Below are positions 36,876 to 46,011 of a stretch of 64,000 bases of DNA, piece after piece. The position numbers and the translations under genes are program-made. Source of the stretch: UBA4416 sp035439445 (lineage in GTDB: Bacteria > Bacteroidota > Bacteroidia > B-17B0 > Aurantibacillaceae); NCBI GenBank assembly GCA_035439445.1, contig DAORKG010000006.1, positions 71,015 through 135,014 of the forward strand. Reading direction: 5' to 3'. Under the pieces are notes generated by a model, which saw only the letters and a list, made by a program, of their open reading frames with translations, was not told the DNA's origin and did not search any database. Numbering within the stretch: the stretch's first letter is position 1; every line of letters begins with the position of its first letter.

Positions 36876-37011
36876 AATTTACACCAATATCAAAACAGAG
36901 CCTCATCCAACATTGCTGAAGTAAAAAAGCCTTTGAATATCCTGAACTAGCTATGCCGTATACCTTTGATTTATTTAATCTCATTTTTAAGGTTTTTTCA
37001 TTTTCAAAGTT

Positions 37012-37019
37012 TATATTTG
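37012..37019 (+). promoter_or_regulatory. -7 element upstream of the 37058 gene
   Basis: TATATTTG matches TAnnTTTG, 38 bp before the ATG. The upstream run GGTTTTTTCATTTTC is only a weak -33 candidate. Confidence 0.4.
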
Positions 37020-37057
37020 AGTAGTACCTTATTATAAATTATTTAACATATCATTTT

Positions 37058-37684
37058 ATGAAAAAACTTATTGCCTGTTTAGCTTTAATAACAAGTTTAT
37101 GTAGTAGTGCTCAAACTTTTGAAGGAGAAATTATATACACCAATACTTATAAATCAAAAGTACCTCAAATTACTAACGAACAGTGGATACAGTTGTTGGG
37201 TAGCGTTCAGCATTTTTATATTAAAGGCAGTCATTATAAATCTGAAAGTAATGGCAATATGATGCAATGGCAAATGTATGACCCGGGCAGTAATAAGCTT
37301 TATAACAAAACAAGTCAGTCGGATGTGTTACTATGGAATGATGCATCGGTAAATAATGAAGTAATGATGAGTTCAAGTATAAAGCCACATGCCATAACTA
37401 TTTTAGGATATGATTGTGATGAACTAACACTAACTTGCAAAAGTGGTGTGCAAAAATATTATTTCACTTCAAAATTAGCAGCAGATTGTAAATTATACGA
37501 AAAGCATTTGTATGGCAATTGGTACGATTTTTTAAAATTGGCTAAAGGCATGAGTTTAAAAACAATTATTGAAACACCACAGTTTACACTAGAACAAGTA
37601 GCAATTGAGGTAAGTCCTAAAAAAATAGAAGATGAGTTTTTTGCCATACCGGCTGATGCAAAAACAGCCAAAAGTCCTTATTAA
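37058..37684 (+). CDS. Predicted secreted protein, DUF4412/GLPGLI-like
   Basis: 208 residues with a signal peptide (MKKLIACLALITSLCSSAQ). The mature start TFEGEIIYTNTYKSK and the later YDCDELTLTCKSGVQKYYFTSKL (a processed-domain layout) resemble DUF4412/GLPGLI-type periplasmic beta-rich proteins of Bacteroidota. The function of that group is unknown. Four Cys in the mature part could form disulfides. It is probably monocistronic or joined to the next gene 60 bp downstream. Confidence 0.7.
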   Translation: MKKLIACLALITSLCSSAQTFEGEIIYTNTYKSKVPQITNEQWIQLLGSVQHFYIKGSHYKSESNGNMMQWQMYDPGSNKLYNKTSQSDVLLWNDASVNNEVMMSSSIKPHAITILGYDCDELTLTCKSGVQKYYFTSKLAADCKLYEKHLYGNWYDFLKLAKGMSLKTIIETPQFTLEQVAIEVSPKKIEDEFFAIPADAKTAKSPY

Positions 37685-37744
37685 ATAAGAAGGTTTTTTC
37701 ATTCTCATTTCTTATATTTATAGGATAAACATTAATGTAAGCAT

Positions 37745-38182
37745 ATGAAAAAATCTACTATTTTCTTTTGTTCTATCATCTCAGTATTTGCTGTAATTCG
37801 TTGTGGAAACAGTGGCACACTTAAACACAGTGAAAGTGGTCTTGATTCTGTTATGGTGTCTAATGCAGCAGGTAATTATTTTTATAATGAAAACCATAAT
37901 AAATGGCATGCTGATTTAGGGGGCTTTATTATTAATAATTCGAAATACTACGATTACAAAGATTTTGAAGCAGAGGTGATTTTTTTAAAAACCGGAGGAG
38001 AACCACTTTACACAAAGAAAATAAAGTTTGATAGTGAAGTTGCAGTGCCAAATTCAAGATGTTTTGTACTAGAAAATATCAACATAGATTTCCCAATTAA
38101 TCTATCACATGACACTGCATATAAAATTAGTTGGAAGCTTTTGAAAGCAACTCCTGTTCTGCGCTCTGCAATCTCACATTAA
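37745..38182 (+). CDS. Hypothetical protein, probable lipoprotein
   Basis: 145 residues, no recognised family. The N-terminal hydrophobic segment is followed by Cys21 (AVIRCGNSG), a weak lipobox. The mature part is rich in aromatic residues and beta-prone (YFYNENHNKWHADLGGFIINNSKYYDYKDFEAEVIFLKTG), like a small beta-sandwich. It lies just 25 bp upstream of the hsdM start on the same strand, so it may share a transcript with the RM locus by accident of position. Confidence 0.65.
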   Translation: MKKSTIFFCSIISVFAVIRCGNSGTLKHSESGLDSVMVSNAAGNYFYNENHNKWHADLGGFIINNSKYYDYKDFEAEVIFLKTGGEPLYTKKIKFDSEVAVPNSRCFVLENINIDFPINLSHDTAYKISWKLLKATPVLRSAISH

Positions 38183-38207
38183 AAATAAAAGTACCTATAC
38201 CCATCCC

Positions 38208-39773
38208 ATGGCCGACGATAAAAAACAACAAATAGAAACTCAACTCTGGAAAATTGCCGATACCTTAAGAGGTAAAATGGATGCCGATGATTTCCGTGAT
38301 TATATACTGGGTTTTATTTTTTATAAATACTTGAGCGAAAAAATGCACGACTATGCTGATGCTATTTTAAAACCAGATAAACTTACTTATTTAGATATTA
38401 AAGAAAATAGCAAAGAAGGTAAAGAATACCTAAGCGCTATTAAAGAAGAAGCCCTTGATAATTTAGGTTACTTCCTTAAACCTTCCGAACTGTTTAGCCA
38501 ACTGGCAGCGCGTGGCAATGCCGAAGGCAAGAGCAAATTTATTTTAGATGATTTAACTAAGGTGCTTAATAGCATTGAGCAAAGTACCATGGGTGCCGAA
38601 AGCGAAGAAGACTTTGGTAATTTGTTTGAAGACCTTGACCTAAGCAGCTCTAAGCTTGGCAAAACCGAGAGCGATAAAAACGAACTGATTGTAAAAGTAC
38701 TCTCGCACCTTAACGAAATTGATTTTGATTTGCACAATGGCGAAAGCGATGTGCTGGGCGATGCCTACGAATATTTGATTGGTAAGTTTGCCAGCGGTGC
38801 CGGTAAAAAAGCCGGAGAGTTTTATACCCCGCAACAAGTAAGCAGCGTGTTGGCGCGCATTGTAACAGTTGGTAAAACTAAACTCAAAAGTGTGTACGAC
38901 CCTACTTGCGGCTCGGGCTCTTTATTGTTGCGTGTGGCTAAAGAGGTAAAAGAGGTGGGGGCGTTTTACTGACAAGAGAGTAACCCTACTACGTACAACC
39001 TTTGCCGTATGAACATGATTATGCATGGCGTGCATTACAAAAAGTTTGACATTAAAAACGAAGATACCCTGGAGCGCCCGCAGCATGCCGATGAGCGCTT
39101 TGAAGCCATTGTAGCTAACCCGCCTTTTAGTGCCGAGTGGAGCGCAAGCCCTTTGTTTATGAGCGACGACCGCTATGCCGCTTATGGTAAATTAGCGCCC
39201 AAAGGCACGGCCGATTTTGCTTTTGTACAACACATGATACACCAGCTGGATGATAAAGGCACCATGGCTTGCGTGTTGCCGCATGGTGTGTTGTTTAGAG
39301 GCGGCGCTGAAGGACACATACGCGAGTACCTGATTAACGAAAAAAATTACATTGATGCCATCATCGGTTTGCCTGCCAATATTTTTTATGGCACGGGCAT
39401 ACCTACTTGTATTTTGGTAGTGAAAAAGAAACGCGAACACAAAGACAACATTTTGTTTATTGATGCCAGCCAACATTTTGAAAAAGTAAAAACACAAAAC
39501 GTGTTGTGCGAAAGCGACATTACTAAAATTGTAGAAACCTACAAGGCACGCAAAAACGAAGATAAATACAGCTATGTAGCCAGTTTAGATGAAGTAAAAG
39601 AAAACGATTACAACCTAAACATACCACGTTATGTAGATACCTTTGAAGAAGAAGCCGCTATTGATTTAAAAGCAGTGGTGAAAGAAATGCAGCAGGTAGC
39701 TGAGGCTCTCGAAGCCACCGACAAAGAAATAGCCAAGTATTGTAAAGAATTAGGAATTGATGCGCCGTTTTAA
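38208..39773 (+). pseudogene. hsdM: Type I RM methyltransferase subunit HsdM, interrupted by one in-frame TGA
   Basis: Full frame about 521 codons, normal HsdM length. N-terminal HsdM_N region (QLWKIADTLRGKMDADDFRDYILGFIFYKYLSEK), SAM-binding motif DPTCGSGS (231-238), then a TGA at 38970-38972 at codon 255 exactly where the family has Gly in FYGQES. The same frame continues with QESNPTTYNLCRMNM, catalytic NPPF (304-307) and the C-terminal helical region. So one substitution (GGA to TGA) splits the gene, and no frameshift is needed. ATG at 39009 could start a separate C-terminal half. The two motifs needed for catalysis end up in different products. Gene order hsdM-hsdS is intact. Confidence 0.9.
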
Positions 39774-39776
39774 TTT

Positions 39777-41018
39777 ATGGAAGGAGTAAAAGAAATAAAT
39801 AAAAAAGCTGTGCTTGTTCCCAAATTAAGGTTTAAGGACTTCTCCGACAGCTGGAAGAAAGTCAACCTTGGTGATTTAGGCGAAACCATTGGAGGTTTAA
39901 CTTATAGTCCTGATGATGTGACGAACAATGGTACTTTAGTATTACGTTCCTCTAATATTCAAGAAGATAATTTATCATTTGAAGACAATGTATTTGTTGA
40001 GGTACAACCAGATGATTTTAACCCAGTAAAAGAAAATGACATTCTAATTTGTGTAAGAAATGGTAGTAAAAACCTTATTGGTAAAAATGTAATTATACCT
40101 AAAAGTATAGAAGGTGTTGCATTCGGTGCATTTATGTCAGTTTATCGCAGTAAAAACAATAATTTTATAATACATTATCTTAAAACAAACTCTTATAAAA
40201 AACAAGTTCATAAAAACTTAGGTGCTACTATTAACTCTATTAATGGAAGTGATTTAAAAAAATTCAAACTCAACATTCCCTCACTTCCCGAGCAAGAAAA
40301 GATAGCGGCATTTTTAACGGCAGTAGATGAAAAAATACAGCAGCTCAACCGCAAAAAACAATTACTGGAGCAATACAAAAAAGGCCTGATGCAACAATTG
40401 TTCTCAGGTAAGTTGAGTTTTAAAGATGAGAACGGTAAAGCTTACCCGAAATGGGAAGAGAAGAAGTTGGGGGAAATTGCAGAGAGAGTAGTAAGAAAAA
40501 ACAAAGAGGACAATCAAAATGTACTAACAATATCTGCACAACAAGGTCTTGTTAGTCAATTGGAATATTTTAATAAATCTGTTTCTGCAAAAGATGTAAC
40601 TAATTATTACCTTTTGCTTAAAGATGAATTTGCATATAACAAAAGCTATTCTGCTGGCTATCCAATGGGCGCAATTAAGCGATTGAATAGATATGAAAAA
40701 GGAGTTGTTTCTACTTTATACATTTGTTTCAAATTTAAAGATTGTGTTTCATTAGAATTCATGGAGCAATATTTTGAAAATGGCGATCAAAATTTTGAGA
40801 TTGAAAAAGTAGCACAAGAGGGCGCTAGAAATCATGGGCTTTTAAATATTGGAGTAAATGATTTTTTCAATATTAATCTTAAACTACCTTCAAAAGAAGA
40901 ACAAAAAAAGATAGCTGATTTTTTATCGGCCATTGATATTAAAATAAACGGTGTAGCAGCGGCACTGGAAGCCACCACCCAATTTAAAAAAGGGCTCTTG
41001 CAGCAGATGTTTGTGTAA
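39777..41018 (+). CDS. hsdS: Type I RM specificity subunit HsdS
   Basis: 413 residues, starting 3 bp after hsdM. Two target-recognition domains (about 12-170 and 220-375) are each followed by a conserved helix (LPEQEKIAAFLTAVDEKIQQLNRKKQLLEQYKKGLMQQLF and SKEEQKKIADFLSAIDIKINGVAAALEATTQFKKGLLQQMF), the classic two-half HsdS layout. It determines the DNA site for HsdM and HsdR. The TRDs look AT-rich and typical; the recognised sequence cannot be read from here. Confidence 0.93.
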   Translation: MEGVKEINKKAVLVPKLRFKDFSDSWKKVNLGDLGETIGGLTYSPDDVTNNGTLVLRSSNIQEDNLSFEDNVFVEVQPDDFNPVKENDILICVRNGSKNLIGKNVIIPKSIEGVAFGAFMSVYRSKNNNFIIHYLKTNSYKKQVHKNLGATINSINGSDLKKFKLNIPSLPEQEKIAAFLTAVDEKIQQLNRKKQLLEQYKKGLMQQLFSGKLSFKDENGKAYPKWEEKKLGEIAERVVRKNKEDNQNVLTISAQQGLVSQLEYFNKSVSAKDVTNYYLLLKDEFAYNKSYSAGYPMGAIKRLNRYEKGVVSTLYICFKFKDCVSLEFMEQYFENGDQNFEIEKVAQEGARNHGLLNIGVNDFFNINLKLPSKEEQKKIADFLSAIDIKINGVAAALEATTQFKKGLLQQMFV

Positions 41019-41026
41019 AAAAATGG

Positions 41027-41034
41027 TAATTTTG
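41027..41034 (+). promoter_or_regulatory. -7 element before the toxin-antitoxin-chaperone genes
   Basis: TAATTTTG matches TAnnTTTG, 29 bp before the ATG at 41064, in the 45-bp gap after hsdS. A TTTG at 41010-41013 is closer than the usual spacing. It would give the three inserted genes their own promoter. Confidence 0.4.
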
Positions 41035-41063
41035 ACGAAAAACTAAACTTATAAGTTGATTTA

Positions 41064-41576
41064 ATGGAAATTGTCGTTATATTTGAAGAGAAATTATTTA
41101 GCTTTCGTTACGAAAACGAGCAGGATAATGAGTACGACAGATTAATGAACTTGTGGACTAATGCTAGTTATTTGCAAGCATACGCCAAAAAGAACAACAT
41201 TAAAGATGTTTATGGCTTTATTGATGATATATTACAACATGCAGAAGAGATTCAGGATTTTTTGGAAAACCTTAGCCAAAACAAAAAGCCCTTTGGATTT
41301 TATTTTGAGCCTTTACAAGAATCAGAAGCCAAAAGAAAAATACTTCAATTTCAAAAAGGAAAAATTCGGAAAAATCAGTTACGCTTATATGCTATAAAAT
41401 TAGATACAAATTGTTTTGTAATAACCGGAGGGGCTATTAAAATGAGCCAAAAAATGGATGAACATCCTGATACAAAAAATGAATTAGTAAAACTTAATAA
41501 TGCACGCCGTTATTTAAACAAAAACGGAGTAGTTGACGCAGACTCTTTTGTGGAATTATTAAATGAGGACTTATGA
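41064..41576 (+). CDS. Candidate toxin (RelE/HigB-superfamily-like), first gene of TA unit
   Basis: 170 residues. The N-terminal 90 residues are helical (EYDRLMNLWTNASYLQAYAKKNNI, YGFIDDILQHAEEIQDFLE). The C-terminal part KNQLRLYAIKLDTNCFVITGGAIKMSQKMDEHPDTKNELVKLNNARRYL has a strand-strand-helix arrangement with RLY and GGAIK like RelE/HigB-type toxin cores. This is pattern-level recognition, not a firm family match. It overlaps the next gene, an XRE regulator, by 4 bp (ATGA), as in toxin-antitoxin pairs with toxin first. Confidence 0.6.
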   Translation: MEIVVIFEEKLFSFRYENEQDNEYDRLMNLWTNASYLQAYAKKNNIKDVYGFIDDILQHAEEIQDFLENLSQNKKPFGFYFEPLQESEAKRKILQFQKGKIRKNQLRLYAIKLDTNCFVITGGAIKMSQKMDEHPDTKNELVKLNNARRYLNKNGVVDADSFVELLNEDL

Positions 41577-42040
41577 AAAATAAAGAGAAATTTTTGAGCT
41601 TAGTTTCTAAAGAAAAAACAAATACTTTAGAAAGAAACAGAGAACGAATTAAAAACAGAGCTATGTTGCGCGAATCGCAACAGATAGCGATTAAAGTGCT
41701 TAAAAAATTAGATGAATTAGGATGGTCTAAAAAAGACTTAGCTGATGCCTTAGAAGTAGCACCACAGCAAATTACTAAAATTGTAAGCGGTCAAGAAAAC
41801 CTTACCATCGAAACGCAAATTAAACTACAAAATGCGCTTGATATTCCTATTTTGGCATCTTATTATGAAAAGAAAGAGCAGCAGGTTAAAAACACCATAG
41901 TGTTTGAACAAAAGAAGATAGCATACCCTGTTAATAGAAAATCTGTTACTAATTATTCTAGATCTAATACAAAAACAAGAATGATAAAAATGGATTTTAA
42001 TCAATCCTCCAGTCAGTCTAAATACAAAAAAGCAGTATGA
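41573..42040 (+). CDS. XRE-family HTH antitoxin
   Basis: 155 residues. A helix-turn-helix domain lies at about 38-88 (AIKVLKKLDELGWSKKDLADALEVAPQQITKIVSGQENLTIETQIKLQNALDI). The N terminus is highly charged and the C-terminal third is disordered and basic (KSVTNYSRSNTKTRMIK), as expected for an antitoxin tail that binds a partner. It overlaps both neighbours by 4 bp (ATGA at each junction), so all three are translationally coupled. It likely represses its own promoter. Confidence 0.85.
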   Translation: MKNKEKFLSLVSKEKTNTLERNRERIKNRAMLRESQQIAIKVLKKLDELGWSKKDLADALEVAPQQITKIVSGQENLTIETQIKLQNALDIPILASYYEKKEQQVKNTIVFEQKKIAYPVNRKSVTNYSRSNTKTRMIKMDFNQSSSQSKYKKAV

Positions 42041-42489
42041 TGAAATCAAATAATGCTATTTCCTTTAACTTAGATGGTATAAAAACTGAACAGTTTGCCA
42101 TTCTGGAAGAAAACTACAGTGAAAAAAAGAAATCGGTAGATTTTGGAACTGGAATTCAGTTTATGATAGACTCTGAAAGCAAGTTCATTGGTTGTATTGT
42201 TAGAATTAGTTTTGACCAAGGGAAAAAATCATTTCTTAAAATTGATGTAAGTTGCCATTTTAAAATTGAAGATGTTTCATGGAATACCCTTGTTAATAGT
42301 AAACAACAAACCTTGGTTATACCAAAAGGCTTTTTAGCTCATTTGGCTATGATAACGGTTGGCACATTAAGAGGCATTTTATTTGCAAAAACAGAAGGCA
42401 CTTTGTTTAATAAATTTATTATCCCAACTATTGATGTAGCATCTATGATTGAGAAAGATGAAACATTCTCTCTCAAAGACGATGAGTAG
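42037..42489 (+). CDS. Candidate SecB-like chaperone of a toxin-antitoxin unit
   Basis: 150 residues, beta-rich. The order of elements follows SecB: strand FNLDGIKTEQFAI, strand VRISFDQGKKSFLKIDVSCHFKIED (compare the FLCEV...FSI strand in SecB), then IPKGFLAHLAMITVGTLRGILF and a closing KFIIPTIDVASM where SecB has a PVNFDALF-type end. In tripartite TAC systems a SecB-like chaperone protects the antitoxin, and the order toxin-antitoxin-chaperone fits. Identity is an inference from fold order and context; a DUF of unrelated fold is possible. The hsdR start overlaps its end by 8 bp. Confidence 0.55.
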   Translation: MMKSNNAISFNLDGIKTEQFAILEENYSEKKKSVDFGTGIQFMIDSESKFIGCIVRISFDQGKKSFLKIDVSCHFKIEDVSWNTLVNSKQQTLVIPKGFLAHLAMITVGTLRGILFAKTEGTLFNKFIIPTIDVASMIEKDETFSLKDDE

Positions 42490-45382
42490 TCAATCAGAAG
42501 CCATATTAGAACAAAAACTCATCCAACAATTAGTGGGCATGGGTTACCAAAGTGTAAACATACACGATGGCGAGGCTTTATTAGCAAACTTAAAAACACA
42601 GCTCGAGGCATTTAATAAAACTACCTTTACCAATAAGGAGTTTGAGGCTATATTAAATCACTTGGCCAAAGGCAATGTATTTGAAAAAGCCAAAACCTTA
42701 AGAGATAGATATAATCTAATTAAAGAAGATGGTACTAATTTTTATGTTCGCTTTTTTAATCATGAGCAATGGGATGAGAATCATTACCAAATAACCAATC
42801 AGGTTCAAATACAAGGTTCCTTTTTAAACCGTTATGATGTAACCATTTTAGTAAACGGTTTGCCTTTGGTGCAAATAGAACTAAAGCGTAGTGGTTTAGA
42901 AATTAAAGAAGCCTTTAATCAAATTAACCGTTACCAACGCCATTCGTTTTGGAGCAACCATGGTTTGTTTCAATACGTGCAATTGTTTGTCATCAGTAAT
43001 GGCGTTAACACAAAATACTTAGCTAATAACCGTTTGCAATCCGTAAAGCAAACCTTCTTTTGGGCAGATGAAACCAATAAAAATATTACAGAGTTAAGTG
43101 CTTTTGCAACAGCCTTTTTAAACACATATCATTTAGGTAAATACATTTCACATTACGTAGTAATGAACGAAACCTTTAAAAACCTAATGATTCTGCGGCC
43201 TTACCAATACTATGCGGTTGAGGCTATAATTAAAAAAGTTATTGCAGCACCGCAACAAAATCCAAGCATTGAAAATAATTTTGGTTACATCTGGCACACC
43301 ACCGGTTCGGGCAAAACCTTAACCTCGTTTAAAGCCAGTCAAATTATTATGGATTTGCCGCAAGTACACAAAGTTGTGTTTGTAGTAGATCGTAAAGATT
43401 TGGATTACCAAACCATGCAGGAGTTCAACGCCTTTAAAAAAGATAGCGTTGATGTCACAGATAATACAACATCCTTAGTAAAACAATTAAGCGATGATAC
43501 CAAACTGGTATTAACTACCATACAAAAACTAAATAATGCCATTAGTAAAAAGCATCACGAAACTAAATTAGCTGCATTGCAAAACAAACGCATCGTATTT
43601 ATTTTTGATGAGTGCCACCGCACCCAGTTTGGCGAAACACATAAAAAAATCACCTCGTTCTTTACTAATGCCCAATTGTTTGGTTTTACGGGCACACCTA
43701 TTTTTGCCGAAAACGCGAGCAAAAACGAATTTGGGAAACGTACTACTAAAGATTTGTTTGGCAACTGCGTACACAAATATGTGATTACTGATGCCATCCG
43801 CGACCAAAACGTTTTAAAATTTGGTGTGGAGTACATTGGCAAATACAAACAAAAAGGCAACACACTGTTAGATATACAAGTAGAAGACATTAATCGTCCC
43901 GAGGTGTTTGATGATGAAACCCGCTTAGAAAAAATTGCGGATTACATCATACATTATCATAATCAAAAAACATTTGACAAAACCTATTCTTCTATTTTTG
44001 CCGTTAGCAGTATTGAACATCTGATAAAGTATTACGATATTTTTAAGCGTAAAAAGCAAGCGGGCGAACATGATTTGCGCATCGCCACCATTTATACCTT
44101 TGGCGCTAACGAAGCCGATGAGGATGCTCAAGATTATTTACCTGGAGATGACGAACCGGCTTTAGCCGCTGATTTAAAAGTAGAATACAAAAGCAGTCAC
44201 ACGCGCGATAAGTTAGAATCATTTATAGCAGATTACAATCAGCAATATGGCACGGCTTTTTCTACCAGCGATAGTCAGCAATTCGAAAACTATTATAAAG
44301 ATTTAAGTAAGCGATTAAAAGAACGAGAGAAAGAAAACTTTAACGATGAACGCGACCGCCTCGATATTTTGTTGGTGGTAAATATGTTCCTTACAGGCTT
44401 TGATGCAAAGAAGGTAAACACCTTGTATGTAGATAAAAACCTAAAGTATCATGGTTTAATTCAAGCTTACTCACGCACCAATCGTATTTTAGGAGAACAA
44501 AAATCGCAAGGAAACATTTTATGTTTCCGAAATTTAAAAGATGCAACCGATGAAGCAATTACATTGTTTAGTAACAAAGAAGCCATCGAAGAAATTATAT
44601 TACCGCCTTACACTGCCATCGTCAAAAAGTTTAAAGAAGCTTTAAAAATATTGTTGCAGTTGGTACCAACCTGGCAAAGTGTGGATGACTTAGTAAGCGA
44701 AGAAGATGAAGCCGCTTTTGTGCAAGCATTTCGTGCGGTGTTGCGTATTAAAAACGTATTGCAATCTTACACCGATTTTAATTGGGAAGATTTAGGTATT
44801 GACGAGCAAACGTTTGAAAACTACAAAAGCAAGTACCTCGATTTATACGAAAAGGTAAAACACGAGCAAACCAAAGAAAAAGCATCTATCCTAAACGATA
44901 TTGATTTTGAAGTAGAGTTGATTCATCGCGATATTATTAATGTTGCTTACATCATTAAGTTACTTGCCAAATTAAAAGAAGCAAAAACAAGCGAAGCAGC
45001 CAAACAAAAGAAAGCCATTATGGATTTATTAGGAGGCGATGTGGAGTTAAGAAGTAAGCGCGAGTTGATAGAGAAATTTATAGAAGAGAACTTGCCATTG
45101 ATAAGCAACTCCGATTTAATACAAGATGAATTTGAAAAGTACTGGGAAGAGCAAAAGGTATTAGCATTACAAAAAATTTGCGAAGAAGAACATTTAGATA
45201 AACAACAATTCTCAAACCTAATTGAAGCATACATTTTTAGCGGTCAGGAACCAATACGTGAAGATGTGTACAAATGCCTCGCCGACCGCCCAAGTATTTT
45301 AAAAGCAAGAGAAATAGGTCAACGCATCATCACTCGCATGAAAGAGTTTGTAGAATTGTTTGTTAATGGGATGGTGGCTTAA
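42482..45382 (+). CDS. hsdR: Type I RM restriction/translocase subunit HsdR
   Basis: 966 residues from ATG 42482 (an upstream in-frame start at 42449 would lie inside the previous gene). N-terminal endonuclease domain with PLVQIELKRSG (catalytic E-x-K, about 131-135), superfamily 2 helicase motifs TTGSGKT (about 273-279), FIFDECHRTQFG (DECH about 376-379) and FGFTGTPIF, and the C-terminal helical region. It cuts DNA after translocation, guided by HsdS/HsdM. With hsdM interrupted it should have no active complex. It is intact. Confidence 0.95.
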   Translation: MSSQSEAILEQKLIQQLVGMGYQSVNIHDGEALLANLKTQLEAFNKTTFTNKEFEAILNHLAKGNVFEKAKTLRDRYNLIKEDGTNFYVRFFNHEQWDENHYQITNQVQIQGSFLNRYDVTILVNGLPLVQIELKRSGLEIKEAFNQINRYQRHSFWSNHGLFQYVQLFVISNGVNTKYLANNRLQSVKQTFFWADETNKNITELSAFATAFLNTYHLGKYISHYVVMNETFKNLMILRPYQYYAVEAIIKKVIAAPQQNPSIENNFGYIWHTTGSGKTLTSFKASQIIMDLPQVHKVVFVVDRKDLDYQTMQEFNAFKKDSVDVTDNTTSLVKQLSDDTKLVLTTIQKLNNAISKKHHETKLAALQNKRIVFIFDECHRTQFGETHKKITSFFTNAQLFGFTGTPIFAENASKNEFGKRTTKDLFGNCVHKYVITDAIRDQNVLKFGVEYIGKYKQKGNTLLDIQVEDINRPEVFDDETRLEKIADYIIHYHNQKTFDKTYSSIFAVSSIEHLIKYYDIFKRKKQAGEHDLRIATIYTFGANEADEDAQDYLPGDDEPALAADLKVEYKSSHTRDKLESFIADYNQQYGTAFSTSDSQQFENYYKDLSKRLKEREKENFNDERDRLDILLVVNMFLTGFDAKKVNTLYVDKNLKYHGLIQAYSRTNRILGEQKSQGNILCFRNLKDATDEAITLFSNKEAIEEIILPPYTAIVKKFKEALKILLQLVPTWQSVDDLVSEEDEAAFVQAFRAVLRIKNVLQSYTDFNWEDLGIDEQTFENYKSKYLDLYEKVKHEQTKEKASILNDIDFEVELIHRDIINVAYIIKLLAKLKEAKTSEAAKQKKAIMDLLGGDVELRSKRELIEKFIEENLPLISNSDLIQDEFEKYWEEQKVLALQKICEEEHLDKQQFSNLIEAYIFSGQEPIREDVYKCLADRPSILKAREIGQRIITRMKEFVELFVNGMVA

Positions 45383-45421
45383 AATGCTACAAAACATAGC
45401 AATCTATTCAATTGAAATTCA

Positions 45422-45429
45422 TATATTTG
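45422..45429 (+). promoter_or_regulatory. -7 element immediately before the Panacea antitoxin
   Basis: TATATTTG matches TAnnTTTG and ends only 4 bp before the ATG at 45434. If used, transcription would start at or near the start codon, giving a nearly leaderless mRNA. Confidence 0.4.
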
Positions 45430-45433
45430 CGTT

Positions 45434-46006
45434 ATGGTATTACCATATATTCAATACAATTCTCAACAACTCAGTAAAATAGGTAACGCATCTGTGTATA
45501 TAGCAGATAAAGTTCCTATGCTTAGTAAAACCAAGTTGCTAAAGCTACTTTACATTTTAGATGAAGTAAGCATTAAAAAAAGTGGTATACCATTTTTTAA
45601 TCTAAAGTACAAAGTTTGGAAATTTGGTCCGGTATCTGAGGAGTTATTTGTTGATTTGTCGAGTGAACCTACGTTACTAAAAAAATACATTAAACGAGAG
45701 TACAATAATAGCCATAATATAATTGTTCCTGCAACAGAATTTAATGACGATGAATTTTCGGATAATGATATTGAATTAATGGATATGGTTATTGAGCAAT
45801 TTGGGAATAAAACTTCTAAAGAACTTATTTCATATACTCATCGCAAAAACTCACCTTGGCATGTTACAGCTCAACATTATTCAGTTTTAGAACTTTTGGA
45901 AACGGAAGTAATTAACAATACTGAGTATTTAGTTGATTTAAGTGTGTTAGTAGCTCATGATGAGAGAAAAAAGCAATTGTTTGAACAATATCAGTTAGCT
46001 AACTAA
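45434..46006 (+). CDS. Panacea-domain (DUF4065/SocA-like) antitoxin
   Basis: 190 residues. The Panacea domain is seen as SKTKLLKLLYILDEVSIKKSGIPFFNLKYKVWKFGPVSEELF followed by YTHRKNSPWHVTA, the usual LhKLLYh... and GPV patterns. Residues 1-30 form a predicted N-terminal helix. Panacea proteins neutralise a range of unrelated toxins encoded next door. The next gene starts 5 bp downstream and is the expected toxin. It lies 51 bp after hsdR and completes the defence island. Confidence 0.85.
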   Translation: MVLPYIQYNSQQLSKIGNASVYIADKVPMLSKTKLLKLLYILDEVSIKKSGIPFFNLKYKVWKFGPVSEELFVDLSSEPTLLKKYIKREYNNSHNIIVPATEFNDDEFSDNDIELMDMVIEQFGNKTSKELISYTHRKNSPWHVTAQHYSVLELLETEVINNTEYLVDLSVLVAHDERKKQLFEQYQLAN

Positions 46007-46011
46007 ACTTT

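Noticed and set aside
38970..38972. TGA as a recoded glycine or selenocysteine codon in hsdM
   Set aside because: TGA is used as a normal stop by other genes here (41574-41576, 48097-48099), the expected residue is Gly, and no hairpin typical of SECIS follows. A single substitution is simpler.
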